64,000 nt of DNA, from positions 2,260,227 through 2,324,226 of the forward strand of contig OY759261.1 in NCBI GenBank assembly GCA_963662155.1. The letters are read 5' to 3'. Source of the stretch: Lamellibrachia columna. Its lineage: Eukaryota; Annelida; Polychaeta; Sabellida; Siboglinidae. A program made the translations under genes and the position numbers. The notes under the pieces were generated by a model. The model had not been told where the DNA came from, ran no database searches, and was given only the letters and a program-made list of their open reading frames with translations. Positions 12,801 through 27,800 of this stretch are shown here, in pieces. Position 1 is the first letter of the stretch. Each line of letters starts with the position of its first letter.

Positions 12801-15800
12801 CAATACAGTTGGTCTTTCTGGATGAGTAGAGGTTTGGTGGAGCTAGTAGCAATACAGTTGGTCTTTCTGGATGCGTAGAGGTTTGGTGGAGCTAGTAGCA
12901 ATACAGTTGGTCTTTCTGGATGCGTAGGTTTGGTGGAGCTAGTAGCAATACAGTTGGTCTTTCTGGATGAGTAGAGGTTTGGTGGAGCTAGTAGCAATAC
13001 AGTTGGTCTTTCTGGATGAGTAGAGGTTTGGTGGAGCTAGTAGCAATACAGTTGGTCTTTCTGGATGAGTAGAGGTTTGGTGGAGCTAGTAGCAATACAG
13101 TTGGTCTTTCTGGATGCGTAGAGGTTTGGTGGAGCTAGTAGCAATACAGTTGGTCTTTCTGGATGAGTAGAGGTTTGGTGGAGCTAGTAGCAATACAGTT
13201 GGTCTTTCTGGATGAGTAGAGGTTTGGTGGAGCTAGTAGCAATACAGTTGGTCTTTCTGGATGCGTAGGTTTGGTGGAGCTAGTAGCAATACAGTTGGTC
13301 TTTCTGGATGAGTAGAGGTTTGGTGGAGCTAGTAGCAATACAGTTGGTCTTTCTGGATGAGTAGAGGTTTGGTGGAGCTAGTAGCAATACAGTTGGTCTT
13401 TCTGGATGAGTAGAGGTTTGGTGGAGCTAGTAGCAATACAGTTGGTCTTTCTGGATGAGTAGAGGTTTGGTGGAGCTAGTAGCAATACAGTTGGTCTTTC
13501 TGGATGAGTAGAGGTTTGGTGGAGCTAGTAGCAATACAGTTGGTCTTTCTGGATGCGTAGAGGTTTGGTGGAGCTAGTAGCAATACAGTTGGTCTTTCTG
13601 GATGAGTAGAGGTTTGGTGGAGCTAGTAGCAATACAGTTGGTCTTTCTGGATGAGTAGAGGTTTGGTGGAGCTAGTAGCAATACAGTTGGTCTTTCTGGA
13701 TGAGTAGAGGTTTGGTGGAGCTAGTAGCAATACAGTTGGTCTTTCTGGATGAGTAGAGGTTTGGTGGAGCTAGTAGCAATACAGTTGGTCTTTCTGGATG
13801 AGTAGAGGTTTGGTGGAGCTAGTAGCAATACAGTTGGTCTTTCTGGATGAGTAGAGGTTTGGTGGAGCTAGTAGCAATACAGTTGGTCTTTCTGGATGAG
13901 TAGAGGTTTGGTGGAGCTAGTAGCAATACAGTTGGTCTTTCTGGATGAGTAGAGGTTTGGTGGAGCTAGTAGCAATACAGTTGGTCTTTCTGGATGCGTA
14001 GAGGTTTGGTGGAGCTAGTAGCAATACAGTTGGTCTTTCTGGATGAGTAGAGGTTTGGTGGAGCTAGTAGCAATACAGTTGGTCTTTCTGGATGAGTAGA
14101 GGTTTGGTGGAGCTAGTAGCAATACAGTTGGTCTTTCTGGATGAGTAGAGGTTTGGTGGAGCTAGTAGCAATACAGTTGGTCTTTCTGGATGAGTAGAGG
14201 TTTGGTGGAGCTAGTAGCAATACAGTTGGTCTTTCTGGATGAGTAGAGGTTTGGTGGAGCTAGTAGCAATACAGTTGGTCTTTCTGGATGCGTAGAGGTT
14301 TGGTGGAGCTAGTAGCAATACAGTTGGTCTTTCTGGATGAGTAGAGGTTTGGTGGAGCTAGTAGCAATACAGTTGGTCTTTCTGGATGAGTAGAGGTTTG
14401 GTGGAGCTAGTAGCAATACAGTTGGTCTTTCTGGATGCGTAGGTTTGGTGGAGCTAGTAGCAATACAGTTGGTCTTTCTGGATGAGTAGAGGTTTGGTGG
14501 AGCTAGTAGCAATACAGTTGGTCTTTCTGGATGAGTAGAGGTTTGGTGGAGCTAGTAGCAATACAGTTGGTCTTTCTGGATGAGTAGAGGTTTGGTGGAG
14601 CTAGTAGCAATACAGTTGGTCTTTCTGGATGCGTAGGTTTGGTGGAGCTAGTAGCAATACAGTTGGTCTTTCTGGATGCATGGAGGTTTGGTGGAGCTAG
14701 TAGCAATTAAGTTGGTCTTTCTGGATGCATAGTCTCATGGCACATGGAACCCCCATCTAGTATCACCAAACAGTTACTAACATGGAACCCCCATCTAGTA
14801 TCACCAAACAGTTACTAACATGGAACCCCCATCTAGTATCACCAAACAGTCTCATGGAACCCCCATCTAGTATCACCAAACAGTCTCATGGAACCCCCAT
14901 CTAGTATCACCAAACAGTTACTAACATGGAACCTCCATCTAGTATCACCAAACAGTCTCATGGAACCCCCATCTAGTATCACCAAACAGTCACTAACACG
15001 GAACCCCCATCTAGTATCACCAAACAGTCTCATGGAACCCCCATCTAGTATCACCAGACAGTCACTAACATGGAACCCCCATCTAGTATCACCAAACAGT
15101 TACTAACATGGAACCCCCATCTAGTATCACCAAACAGTCTCATGGAACCCCATCTAGTATCACCAAACAGTTACTAACATGGAACCCCCATCTAGTATCA
15201 CCAAACAGTCTCATGGAACCCCCATCTAGTATCATCAGACAGTCACTAACATGGAACCCCCATCTAGTATCACCAAACAGTTACTAACATGGAACCCCCA
15301 TCTAGTATCGCCAAACAGTCTCATGGAACCCCCATCTAGTATCACCAAACAGTCTCATGGAACCGCCATCTAGTATCACCAAACAGTCACTAACATGGAA
15401 CCCCCATCTAGTATCACCAGACAGTCACTAACATGGAACCCCCATCTAGTATCACCAGACAGTCACTAACATGGAACCCCCATCTAGTATCACCAAACAG
15501 TCTCAAGGAACCCCCATCTAGTATCACCAGACAGTCACTAACATGGAGCCCCCATCTAGTATCACCAAACAGTCTCATGGAACCCCCATCTAGTATCACC
15601 AGACAGTCACTAACATGGAACCCCCATCTAGTATCACCAGACAGTCACTAACATGGAACCCCCATCTAGTATCACCAAACAGTCACTAACATGGAACCCC
15701 CATCTAGTATCACCAAACAGTTACTAACATGGAACCCCCATCTAGTATCACCAAACAGTCTCATGGAACCCCATCTAGTATCACCAAACAGTCACTAACA

Positions 15801-18800
15801 TGGAACCCCCATCTAGTATCACCAAACAGTCTCATGGAACCCCCATCTAGTATCACCAGACAGTCACTAACATGGAACCCCCATCTAGTATCACCAGACA
15901 GTCACTAACATGTAACCCCCATCTAGTATCACCAGACAGTCACTAACATGGAACCCCCATCTAGTATCACCAAACAGTCTCAAGGAACCCCCATCTAGTA
16001 TCACCAGACAGTCACTAACATGGAGCCCCCATCTAGTATCACCAAACAGTCTCATGGAACCCCCATCTAGTATCACCAGACAGTCACTAACATGGAACCC
16101 CCATCTAGTATCACCAAACAGTTACTAACATGGAACCCCCATCTAGTATCACCAAACAGTCTCATGGAACCCCCATCTAGTATCACCAGACAGTCACTAA
16201 CATGGAACCCCCATCTAGTATCACCAAACAGTTACTAACATGGAACCCCCATCTAGTATCACCAAACAGTCTCATGGAACCCCCATCTAGTATCACCAGA
16301 CAGTCACTAACATGGAACCCCCATCTAGTATCACCAAACAGTTACTAACATGGAACCCCCATCTAGTATCACCAAACAGTCTCATGGAACCCCCATCTAG
16401 TATCACCAGACAGTCACTAACATGGAACCCCCATCTAGTATCACCAAACAGTCACTAACATGGAACCCCCATCTAGTATCACCAAACAGTTACTAACATG
16501 GAACCCCCATCTAGTATCACCAGACAGTCACTAACATGGAACCCCCATCTAGTATCACCAAACAGTCACTAACATGGAACCCCCATCTAGTATCACCAAA
16601 CAGTCTCATGGAACCCCCATCTAGTATCATCAGACAGTCACTAACATGGAACCCCCATCTAGTATCACCAAACAGTTACTAACATGGAACCCCCATCTAG
16701 TATCGCCAAACAGTCTCATGGAACCCCCATCTAGTATCACCAAACAGTCTCATGGAACCGCCATCTAGTATCACCAAACAGTCACTAACATGGAACCCCC
16801 ATCTAGTATCACCAGACAGTCACTAACATGGAACCCCCATCTAGTATCACCAGACAGTCACTAACATGGAACCCCCATCTAGTATCACCAAACAGTCTCA
16901 AGGAACCCCCATCTAGTATCACCAGACAGTCACTAACATGGAGCCCCCATCTAGTATCACCAAACAGTCTCATGGAACCCCCATCTAGTATCACCAGACA
17001 GTCACTAACATGGAACCCCCATCTAGTATCACCAGACAGTCACTAACATGGAACCCCCATCTAGTATCACCAAACAGTCACTAACATGGAACCCCCATCT
17101 AGTATCACCAAACAGTTACTAACATGGAACCCCCATCTAGTATCACCAAACAGTCTCATGGAACCCCATCTAGTATCACCAAACAGTCACTAACATGGAA
17201 CCCCCATCTAGTATCACCAGACAGTCACTAACATGGAACCCCCATCTAGTATCACCAAACAGTTACTAACATGGTACCCCCATCTAGTATCGCCAAACAG
17301 TCTCATGGAACCCCCATCTAGTATCACCAAACAGTCTCATGGAACCGCCATCTAGTATCACCAAACAGTCACTAACATGGAACCCCCATCTAGTATCACC
17401 AGACAGTCACTAACATGTAACCCCCATCTAGTATCACCAGACAGTCACTAACATGGAACCCCCATCTAGTATCACCAAACAGTCTCAAGGAACCCCCATC
17501 TAGTATCACCAGACAGTCACTAACATGGAGCCCCCATCTAGTATCACCAAACAGTCTCATGGAACCCCCATCTAGTATCACCAGACAGTCACTAACATGG
17601 AACCCCCATCTAGTATCACCAAACAGTTACTAACATGGAACCCCCATCTAGTATCACCAAACAGTTACTAACATGGAACCCCCATCTAGTATCACCAAAC
17701 AGTCTCATGGAACCCCCATCTAGTATCACCAGACAGTCACTAACATGGAACCCCCATCTAGTATCACCAAACAGTTACTAACATGGAACCCCCATCTAGT
17801 ATCACCAAACAGTCTTATGGAACCCCCATCTAGTATCACCAGACAGTCACTAACATGGAACCCCCATCTAGTATCACCAAACAGTCACTAACATGGAACC
17901 CCCATCTAGTATCACCAAACAGTTACTAACATGGAACCCCCATCTAGTATCACCAGACAGTCACTAACATGGAACCCCCCATCTAGTATCACCAAACAGT
18001 CACTAACATGGAACCCCATCTAGTATCACCAAAACAGTCTCATGGAATCCCCATCGACGACCTAGCAGCGAGAAGCGGAAATTAAGATGGGTTAAATCTT
18101 GAATGAAGTCATGAAGATGGAGCCAGTGTAGGACTTGTGTAGCTCCCAGAGAGCAAACAGGAGCCAGTGTAAGACTTGTGTGGCTCCCTGAGAGCAAACA
18201 GGAGCCAGTGTAGGACTTTTGTGGCTCCCTGAGAGCAAAGAGGAGCCAGTGTAGGACTTTTGTGGCTCCCTGAGAGCAAAGAGGAGCCAGTGTAGGATTT
18301 TTGTGGCTCCCTGAGAGCAAACAGGAGCCAGTGTAGGACTTTTGTGGCTCCCTGAAAGCAAACAGGAGCCAGTGTAGGACTTGTGTGGCTCCCTGAGAGC
18401 AAACAGGAGCCAGTGTAGGACTTTTGTGGCTCCATGAGTGCAAACAGGAGCCAGTGTAGGACTTTTGTGGCCCCCTAAGAGCAAACAGGAGCCAGTGTAG
18501 GACTTTTGTGGCTCCCTGAGAACAAACAGGAGCCAGTGTAGGACTTGTGTGGCCCCTGAGAGCAAACATGAGCTAGAGTAGGACTTGTGTGGCTACCTGA
18601 GAGCAAACAGGAGCCAGTGTAGGACTTGTGTGGCTCCCTGAGAGCAAATAGGAGCCAGTGTAGGACTTGTGTGGCTCCATGAGAGCAAACAGGAGCCAGT
18701 GTAGGACTTTTGTGGCTCTCTGAGAGCAAACAGGAGCCAGTGTAGGACTTTTGTGGCTCCCTGAGAACAAACAGGAGCCAGTGTAGGACTTGTGTGGCCC

Positions 18801-21800
18801 CCTGAGAGCAAATATGAGCCAGTGTAGGACTTGTGTGGCTCCCTGAGAGCAAACAGGAACCAGTGTAGGACTTGTTTGGCTCCCTGAGAGCAAACAGGAG
18901 CCAGTGTAGGACTTTTGTGGCTCCCTGAGAGCAAACAGGAGCCAGTGTAGGACTTTTGTGGCTCCCTGAGAACAAACGGGCTGAAGTAATGACTAATGAC
19001 AGCGACAATCCAAGTGCCACAATCAGAGAGATTTGTACCTTTCTCAAGCCATGTTTTCTTGGGTCTGAAGGCAGGGGACACGGCCCCAATGGACTTGGCC
19101 TTGAGAGAGCGCGATGACAATTTCTTGCTCTTGATGCCTGGTGAACTCTTCATGACCTGCTCAGACTGAGGCTGGCTAACCCCCGTCACCCCTGCCACAG
19201 CTGCTGCTGCCATCTTCTGTCAACAAAAGGCACTCACTCAGATTGGCACTCAACAAGACTTAAAGATATTGCCATCTATAGTAAATAACCCATAACAGCA
19301 AGTGGACAAGGAGGCCATTGGCTCACCGAGAGTCCACTGATTCTGTATCTGTGTTACTCACCCTTCTGAGATATTTGTCAATTACACCATCTGTAGATAA
19401 TTTGTTCCATTCATTTATTGTCCTCTGTGAGAATGACTACTTTCTGATATCTAATGTACACTGATCCTTCACTAAGGTAACTTCATGTCTAGTTCTTCTG
19501 CTTAACACTACAGTTGATATCTAATGTACAATGATCCTTCACTAAGGTTACTTCATGTCGTCTAGTTCTTCTGCTCAACACTACAGTTGATATCTAATGT
19601 ACACTGATCCTTCACTAAGGTTACTTCATGTCGTCTAGTTCTTCTGCTCAACACTAAAGTTGATATCTAATGTACAATGATCCTTCACTAAGGTTACTTC
19701 ATGTCGTCTAGTTCTTCTGCTCAACACTACAGTTGATATCTAATGTACACTGATCCTTCACTAAGGTTACTTCATGTCGTCTAGTTCTTCTGCTCAACAC
19801 TACAGTTGATATCTAATGTACACTGATCCTTCACTAAGGTAACTTCATGTCGTCTAGTTCTTCTGCTCAACACTACAGTTGATATCTAATGTACAATGAT
19901 CCTTCACTAAGGTTACTTCATGTCGTCTAGTTCTTCTGCTCAACACTACAGTTGATATCTAATGTACACTGATCCTTCACTAAGGTTACTTCATGTCGTC
20001 TAGTTCTTCTGCTCAACACTAAAGTTGATATCTAATGTACAGTGATCCTTCACTAAGGTTACTTCATGTCGTCTAGTTCTTCTGCTCAACACTACAGTTG
20101 ATATCTAATGTACACTGATCCTTCACTAAGGTTACTTCATGTCGTCTAGTTCTTCTGCTCAACACTACAGTTGATATCTAATGTACAGTGATCCTTCACT
20201 AAGGTAACTTCATGTCGTCTAGTTCTTCTGCTCAACACTACAGTTGATATCTAATGTACAATGATCCTTCACTAAGGTTACTTCATGTCGTCTAGTTCTT
20301 CTGCTCAACACTACAGTTGATATCTAATGTACACTGATCCTTCACTAAGGTTACTTCATGTCGTCTAGTTCTTCTGCTCAACACTACAGTTGATATCTAA
20401 TGTACACTGATCCTTCACTATGGTTACTTCATGTCGTCTAGTTCTTCTGCTCAACACTACAGTTGATATCTAATGTACACTGATCCTTCACTAAGGTTAC
20501 TTCATGTCGTCTAGTTCTTCTGCTCAACACTACAGTTGATATCTAATGTACACTGATCCTTCACTAAGGTTACTTCATGTCGTCTAGTTCTTCTGCTCAA
20601 CACTACAGTTGATATCTAATGTACACTGATCCTTCACTAAGGTAACTTCATGTCGTCTAGTTCTTCTGCTCAACACTACAGTTGATATCTAATGTACAAT
20701 GATCCTTCACTAAGGTTACTTCATGTCGTCTAGTTCTTCTGCTCAACACTACAGTTGATATCTAATGTACACTGATCCTTCACTAAGGTTACTTCATGTC
20801 GTCTAGTTCTTCTGCTCAACACTACAGTTGATATCTAATGTACACTGATCCTTCACTATGGTTACTTCATGTCGTCTAGTTCTTCTGCTCAACACTACAG
20901 TTGATATCTAATGTACACTGATCCTTCACTAAGGTTACTTCATGTCGTCTAGTTCTTCTGCTCAACACTACAGTTGATATCTAATGTACACTGATCCTTC
21001 ACTAAGGTTACTTCATGTCGTCTAGTTCTTCTGCTCAACACTACAGTTGATATCTAATGTACACTGATCCTTCACTAAGGTTACTTCATGTCGTCTAGTT
21101 CTTCTGCTCAACACTGCAGTTGATATCTAATGTACACTGATCCTTCACTAAGGTAACTTCATGTCGTCTAGTTCTTCTGCTCAACACTGCAGTTGATATC
21201 TAATGTACAATGATCCTTCACTAAGGTTACTTCATGTCGTCTAGTTCTTCTGCTCAACACTACAGTTGATATCTAATGTACAATGATCCTTCACTAAGGT
21301 TACTTCATGTCGTCTAGTTCTTCTGCTCAACACTACAGTTGATATCTAATGTACACTGATCCTTCACTAAGGTTACTTCATGTCGTCTAGTTCTTCTGCT
21401 CAACACTACAGTTGATATCTAATGTACAATGATCCTTCACTATGGTTACTTCATGTCGTCTAGTTCTTCTGCTCAACACTACAGTTGATATCTAATGTAC
21501 ACTGATCCTTCACTAAGGTTACTTCATGTCGTCTAGTTCTTCTGCTCAACACTACAGTTGATATCTAATGTACACTGATCCTTCACTAAGGTTACTTCAT
21601 GTCGTCTAGTTCTTCTGCTCAACACTACAGTTGATATCTAATGTACACTGATCCTTCACTAAGGTTACTTCATGTCGTCTAGTTATTCTGCTCAACACTA
21701 CAGTTGATATCTAATGTACAATGATCCTTCACTAAGGTTACTTCATGTCGTCTAGTTCTTCTGCTCAACACTACAGTTGATATCTAATGTACACTGATCC

Positions 21801-24800
21801 TTCACTAAGGTTACTTCATGTCGTCTAGTTCTTCTGCTCAACACTACAGTTGATATCTAATGTACACTGATCCTTCACTAAGGTAACTTCATGTCGTCTA
21901 GTTCTTCTGCTCAACACTACAGTTGATATCTAATGTACAATGATCCTTCACTAAGGTTACTTCATGTCGTCTAGTTCTTCTGCTCAACACTACAGTTGAT
22001 ATCTAATGTACACTGATCCTTCACTAAGGTTACTTCATGTCGTCTAGTTCTTCTGCTCAACACTACAGTTGATATCTAATGTACACTGATCCTTCACTAT
22101 GGTTACTTCATGTCGTCTAGTTCTTCTGCTCAACACTACAGTTGATATCTAATGTACACTGATCCTTCACTAAGGTTACTTCATGTCGTCTAGTTCTTCT
22201 GCTCAACACTACAGTTGATATCTAATGTACACTGATCCTTCACTAAGGTTACTTCATGTCGTCTAGTTCTTCTGCTCAACACTACAGTTGATATCTAATG
22301 TACACTGATCCTTCACTAAGGTTACTTCATGTCGTCTAGTTCTTCTGCTCAACACTGCAGTTGATATCTAATGTACACTGATCCTTCACTAAGGTAACTT
22401 CATGTCGTCTAGTTCTTCTGCTCAACACTGCAGTTGATATCTAATGTACAATGATCCTTCACTAAGGTTACTTCATGTCGTCTAGTTCTTCTGCTCAACA
22501 CTACAGTTGATATCTAATGTACAATGATCCTTCACTAAGGTTACTTCATGTCGTCTAGTTCTTCTGCTCAACACTACAGTTGATATCTAATGTACACTGA
22601 TCCTTCACTAAGGTTACTTCATGTCGTCTAGTTCTTCTGCTCAACACTACAGTTGATATCTAATGTACAATGATCCTTCACTAAGGTTACTTCATGTCGT
22701 CTAGTTCTTCTGCTCAACACTACAGTTGATATCTAATGTACACTGATCCTTCACTAAGGTTACTTCATGTCGTCTAGTTCTTCTGCTCAACACTACAGTT
22801 GATATCTAATGTACACTGATCCTTCACTAAGGTTACTTCATGTCGTCTAGTTCTTCTGCTCAACACTACAGTTGATATCTAATGTACACTGATCCTTCAC
22901 TAAGGTTACTTCATGTCGTCTAGTTCTTCTGCTCAACACTACAGTTGATATCTAATGTACACTGATCCTTCACTAAGGTTACTTCATGTCGTCTAGTTCT
23001 TCTGCTCAACACTACAGTTGATATCTAATGTACACTGATCCTTCACTAAGGTTACTTCATGTCGTCTAGTTCTTCTGCTCAACACTACAGTTGATATCTA
23101 ATGTACACTGATCCTTCACTAAGGTTACTTCATGTCGTCTAGTTCTTCTGCTCAACACTACAGTTGATATCTAATGTACACTGATCCTTCACTAAGGTTA
23201 CTTCATGTCGTCTAGTTCTTCTGCTCAACACTACAGTTGATATCTAATGTACACTGATCCTTCACTAAGGTTACTTCATGTCGTCTAGTTCTTCTGCTCA
23301 ACACTACAGTTGATATCTAATGTACACTGATCCTTCACTAAGGTTACTTCATGTCGTCTAGTTCTTCTGCTCAACACTACAGTTGATATCTAATGTACAC
23401 TGATCCTTCACTAAGGTTACTTCATGTCGTCTAGTTCTTCTGCTCAACACTACAGTTGATATCTAATGTACAATGATCCTTCACTAAGGTTACTTCATGT
23501 CGTCTAGTTCTTCTGCTCAACACTACAGTTGATATCTAATGTACACTGATCCTTCACTAAGGTTACTTCATGTCGTCTAGTTCTTCTGCTCAACACTACA
23601 GTTGATATCTAATGTACAATGATCCTTCACTAAGGTTACTTCATGTCGTCTAGTTCTTCTGCTCAACACTACAGTTGATATCTAATGTACACTGATCCTT
23701 CACTAAGGTTACTTCATGTCGTCTAGTTCTTCTGCTCAACACTACAGTTGATATCTAATGTACACTGATCCTTCACTAAGGTTACTTCATGTCGTCTAGT
23801 TCTTCTGCTCAACACTACAGTTGATATCTAATGTACACTGATCCTTCACTAAGGTTACTTCATGTCGTCTAGTTCTTCTGCTCAACACTACAGTTGATAT
23901 CTAATGTACAATGATCCTTCACTAAGGTTACTTCATGTCGTCTAGTTCTTCTGCTCAACACTACAGTTGATATCTAATGTACAATGATCCTTCACTAAGG
24001 TTACTTCATGTCGTCTAGTTCTTCTGCTCAACACTACAGTTGATATCTAATGTACACTGATCCTTCACTAAGGTTACTTCATGTCGTCTAGTTCTTCTGC
24101 TCAACACTACAGTTGATATCTAATGTACACTGATCCTTCACTAAGGTTACTTCATGTCGTCTAGTTCTTCTGCTCAACACTACAGTTGATATCTAATGTA
24201 CACTGATCCTTCACTAAGGTTACTTCATGTCGTCTAGTTCTTCTGCTCAACACTACAGTTGATATCTAATGTACACTGATCCTTCACTAAGGTTACTTCA
24301 TGTCGTCTAGTTCTTCTGCTCAACACTACAGTTGATATCTAATGTACACTGATCCTTCACTAAGGTTACTTCATGTCGTCTAGTTCTTCTGCTCAACACT
24401 ACAGTTGATATCTAATGTACACTGATCCTTCACTAAGGTTACTTCATGTCGTCTAGTTCTTCTGCTCAACACTACAGTTGATATCTAATGTACACTGATC
24501 CTTCACTAAGGTTACTTCATGTCGTCTAGTTCTTCTGCTCAACACTACAGTTGATATCTAATGTACAATGATCCTTCACTAAGGTTACTTCATGTCGTCT
24601 AGTTCTTCTGCTCAACACTACAGTTGATATCTAATGTACACTGATCCTTCACTAAGGTTACTTCATGTCGTCTAGTTCTTCTGCTCAACACTACAGTTGA
24701 TATCTAATGTACACTGATCCTTCACTAAGGTTACTTCATGTCGTCTAGTTCTTCTGCTCAACACTACAGTTGATATCTAATGTACACTGATCCTTCACTA

Positions 24801-27800
24801 AGGTTACTTCATGTCGTCTAGTTCTTCTGCTCAACACTACAGTTGATATCTAATGTACACTGATCCTTCACTAAGGTTACTTCATGTCGTCTAGTTCTTC
24901 TGCTCAACACTACAGTTGATATCTAATGTACACTGATCCTTCACTAAGGTTACTTCATGTCGTCTAGTTCTTCTGCTCAACACTACAGTTGATATCTAAT
25001 GTACACTGATCCTTCACTAAGGTTACTTCATGTCGTCTAGTTCTTCTGCTCAACACTACAGTTGATATCTAATGTACACTGATCCTTCACTAAGGTTACT
25101 TCATGTCGTCTAGTTCTTCTGCTCAACACTACAGTTGATATCTAATGTACACTGATCCTTCACTAAGGTTACTTCATGTCGTCTAGTTCTTCTGCTCAAC
25201 ACTACAGTTGATATCTAATGTACACTGATCCTTCACTAAGGTTACTTCATGTCGTCTAGTTCTTCTGCTCAACACTACAGTTGATATCTAATGTACACTG
25301 ATCCTTCACTAAGGTTACTTCATGTCGTCTAGTTCTTCTGCTCAACACTACAGTTGATATCTAATGTACACTGATCGTTCACTAAGGTTACTTCATGTCG
25401 TCTAGTTCTTCTGCTCAACACTACAGTTGATATCTAATGTACACTGATCCTTCACTAAGGTAACTTCATGTCGTCTAGTTCTTCTGCTCAACACTACAGT
25501 TGATATCTAATGTACACTGATCCTTCACTAAGGTTACTTCATGTCGTCTAGTTCTTCTGCTCAACACTACAGTTGATATCTAATGTACACTGATCCTTCA
25601 CTAAGGTTACTTCATGTCGTCTAGTTCTTCTGCTCAACACTACAGTTGATATCTAATGTACACTGATCCTTCACTAAGGTTACTTCATGTCGTCTAGTTC
25701 TTCTGCTCAACACTACAGTTGATATCTAATGTACAATGATCCTTCACTAAGGTTACTTCATGTCGTCTAGTTCTTCTGCTCAACACTACAGTTGATATCT
25801 AATGTACACTGATCCTTCACTAAGGTTACTTCATGTCGTCTAGTTCTTCTGCTCAACACTACAGTTGATATCTAATGTACACTGATCCTTCACTAAGGTT
25901 ACTTCATGTCGTCTAGTTCTTCTGCTCAACACTACAGTTGATATCTAATGTACACTGATCCTTCACTAAGGTTACTTCATGTCGTCTAGTTCTTCTGCTC
26001 AACACTACAGTTGATATCTAATGTACACTGATCCTTCACTAAGGTTACTTCATGTCGTCTAGTTCTTCTGCTCAACACTACAGTTGATATCTAATGTACA
26101 CTGATCCTTCACTAAGGTTACTTCATGTCGTCTAGTTCTTCTGCTCAACACTACAGTTGATATCTAATGTACACTGATCCTTCACTAAGGTTACTTCATG
26201 TCGTCTAGTTCTTCTGCTCAACACTACAGTTGATATCTAATGTACACTGATCCTTCACTAAGGTTACTTCATGTCGTCTAGTTCTTCTGCTCAACACTAC
26301 AGTTGATATCTAATGTACACTGATCCTTCACTAAGGTTACTTCATGTCGTCTAGTTCTTCTGCTCAACACTACAGTTGATATCTAATGTACACTGATCCT
26401 TCACTAAGGTTACTTCATGTCGTCTAGTTCTTCTGCTCAACACTACAGTTGATATCTAATGTACACTGATCGTTCACTAAGGTTACTTCATGTCGTCTAG
26501 TTCTTCTGCTCAACACTACAGTTGATATCTAATGTACACTGATCCTTCACTAAGGTAACTTCATGTCGTCTATTTCTTCTGCTCAACACTACAGTTGATA
26601 TCTAATGTACACTGGTCCTTCACTAAGGTTACTTCATGTCGTCTAGTTCTTCTGCTCAACACTACAGTTGATATCTAATGTACACTGGTCCTTCACTAAG
26701 GTTACTTCATGTCGTCTAGTTCTTCTGCTCAACACTACAGTTGATATCTAATGTACACTGGTCCTTCACTAAGGTAACTTCATGTCGTCTAGTTCTTCTG
26801 CTCAACACTACAGTTGATATCTAATGTACACTGGTCCTTCACTAAGGTTACTTCATGTCGTCTAGTTCTTCTGCTCAACACTACAGTTGATATCTAATGT
26901 ACACTGGTCCTTCACTAAGGTTACTTCATGTCGTCTAGTTCTTCTGCTCAACACTACAGTTGATATCTAATGTACACTGATCCTTCACTAAGGTTACTTC
27001 ATGTCGTCTAGTTCTTCTGCTCAACACTACAGTTGATATCTAATGTACACTGATCCTTCACTAAGGTTACTTCATGTCGTCTAGTTCTTCTGCTCAACAC
27101 TACAGTTGATATCTAATGTACACTGATCCTTCACTAAGGTTACTTCATGTCGTCTAGTTCTTCTGCTCAACACTAAAGTTGCTTGTACCCCGCAGAGAGT
27201 AGACTCCCCACAATGGCACTGTCAATTCTCATTCTAAATGTGCTTCTACCTTATATGCTTCACAATGACCACTGTTAACAAGACACTTCACAATGGCCAC
27301 TGTTAACAAGACACTTCACAATGGCCACTGTTAACAAGACACTTCACAATGGCCACTGTCAACAAGACACTTCATAATGGCCACTGTTAAAAAGACACTT
27401 AACAATGGTCATTATTAACAAGACACTTCATAATGGCCACTGTTAACAAGACACTTCATAATGGCCACTGTTAACAAGACACTTCACAATGGTCACTGTT
27501 AACAAGACACTTCACAATGGCCACTGTTAACAAGACACTTCACAATGGCCACTGTTAACAAGACACTTCACAATGGCCACTGTTAACAAGACACTTCACA
27601 ATGGCCACTGTTAACAAGACACTCCGCACTTCATTTAGCTGGACAACTTTCGTAAAAAAGTAGCACCACTCTACCTGCGCCGCGGTGGCCACCATGTTGT
27701 CTGCGCCGCCAGTGTTCTGTTGGATGGCGCGGATCCACTGCAGCATTATGTCGTGGTCATCCGTCTGGAACAGATACTCGCAGCCACCTAGTGTCGTCAG

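Noticed and set aside
18003..19213. Long minus frames fused to the exon at 19.1 kb through the 41-bp array
   Set aside because: The exon ends at a good donor (AAAG|GTACAA) and joins the next exon in phase to give conserved RhoGAP-entry sequence, so the read-through frame is intron.
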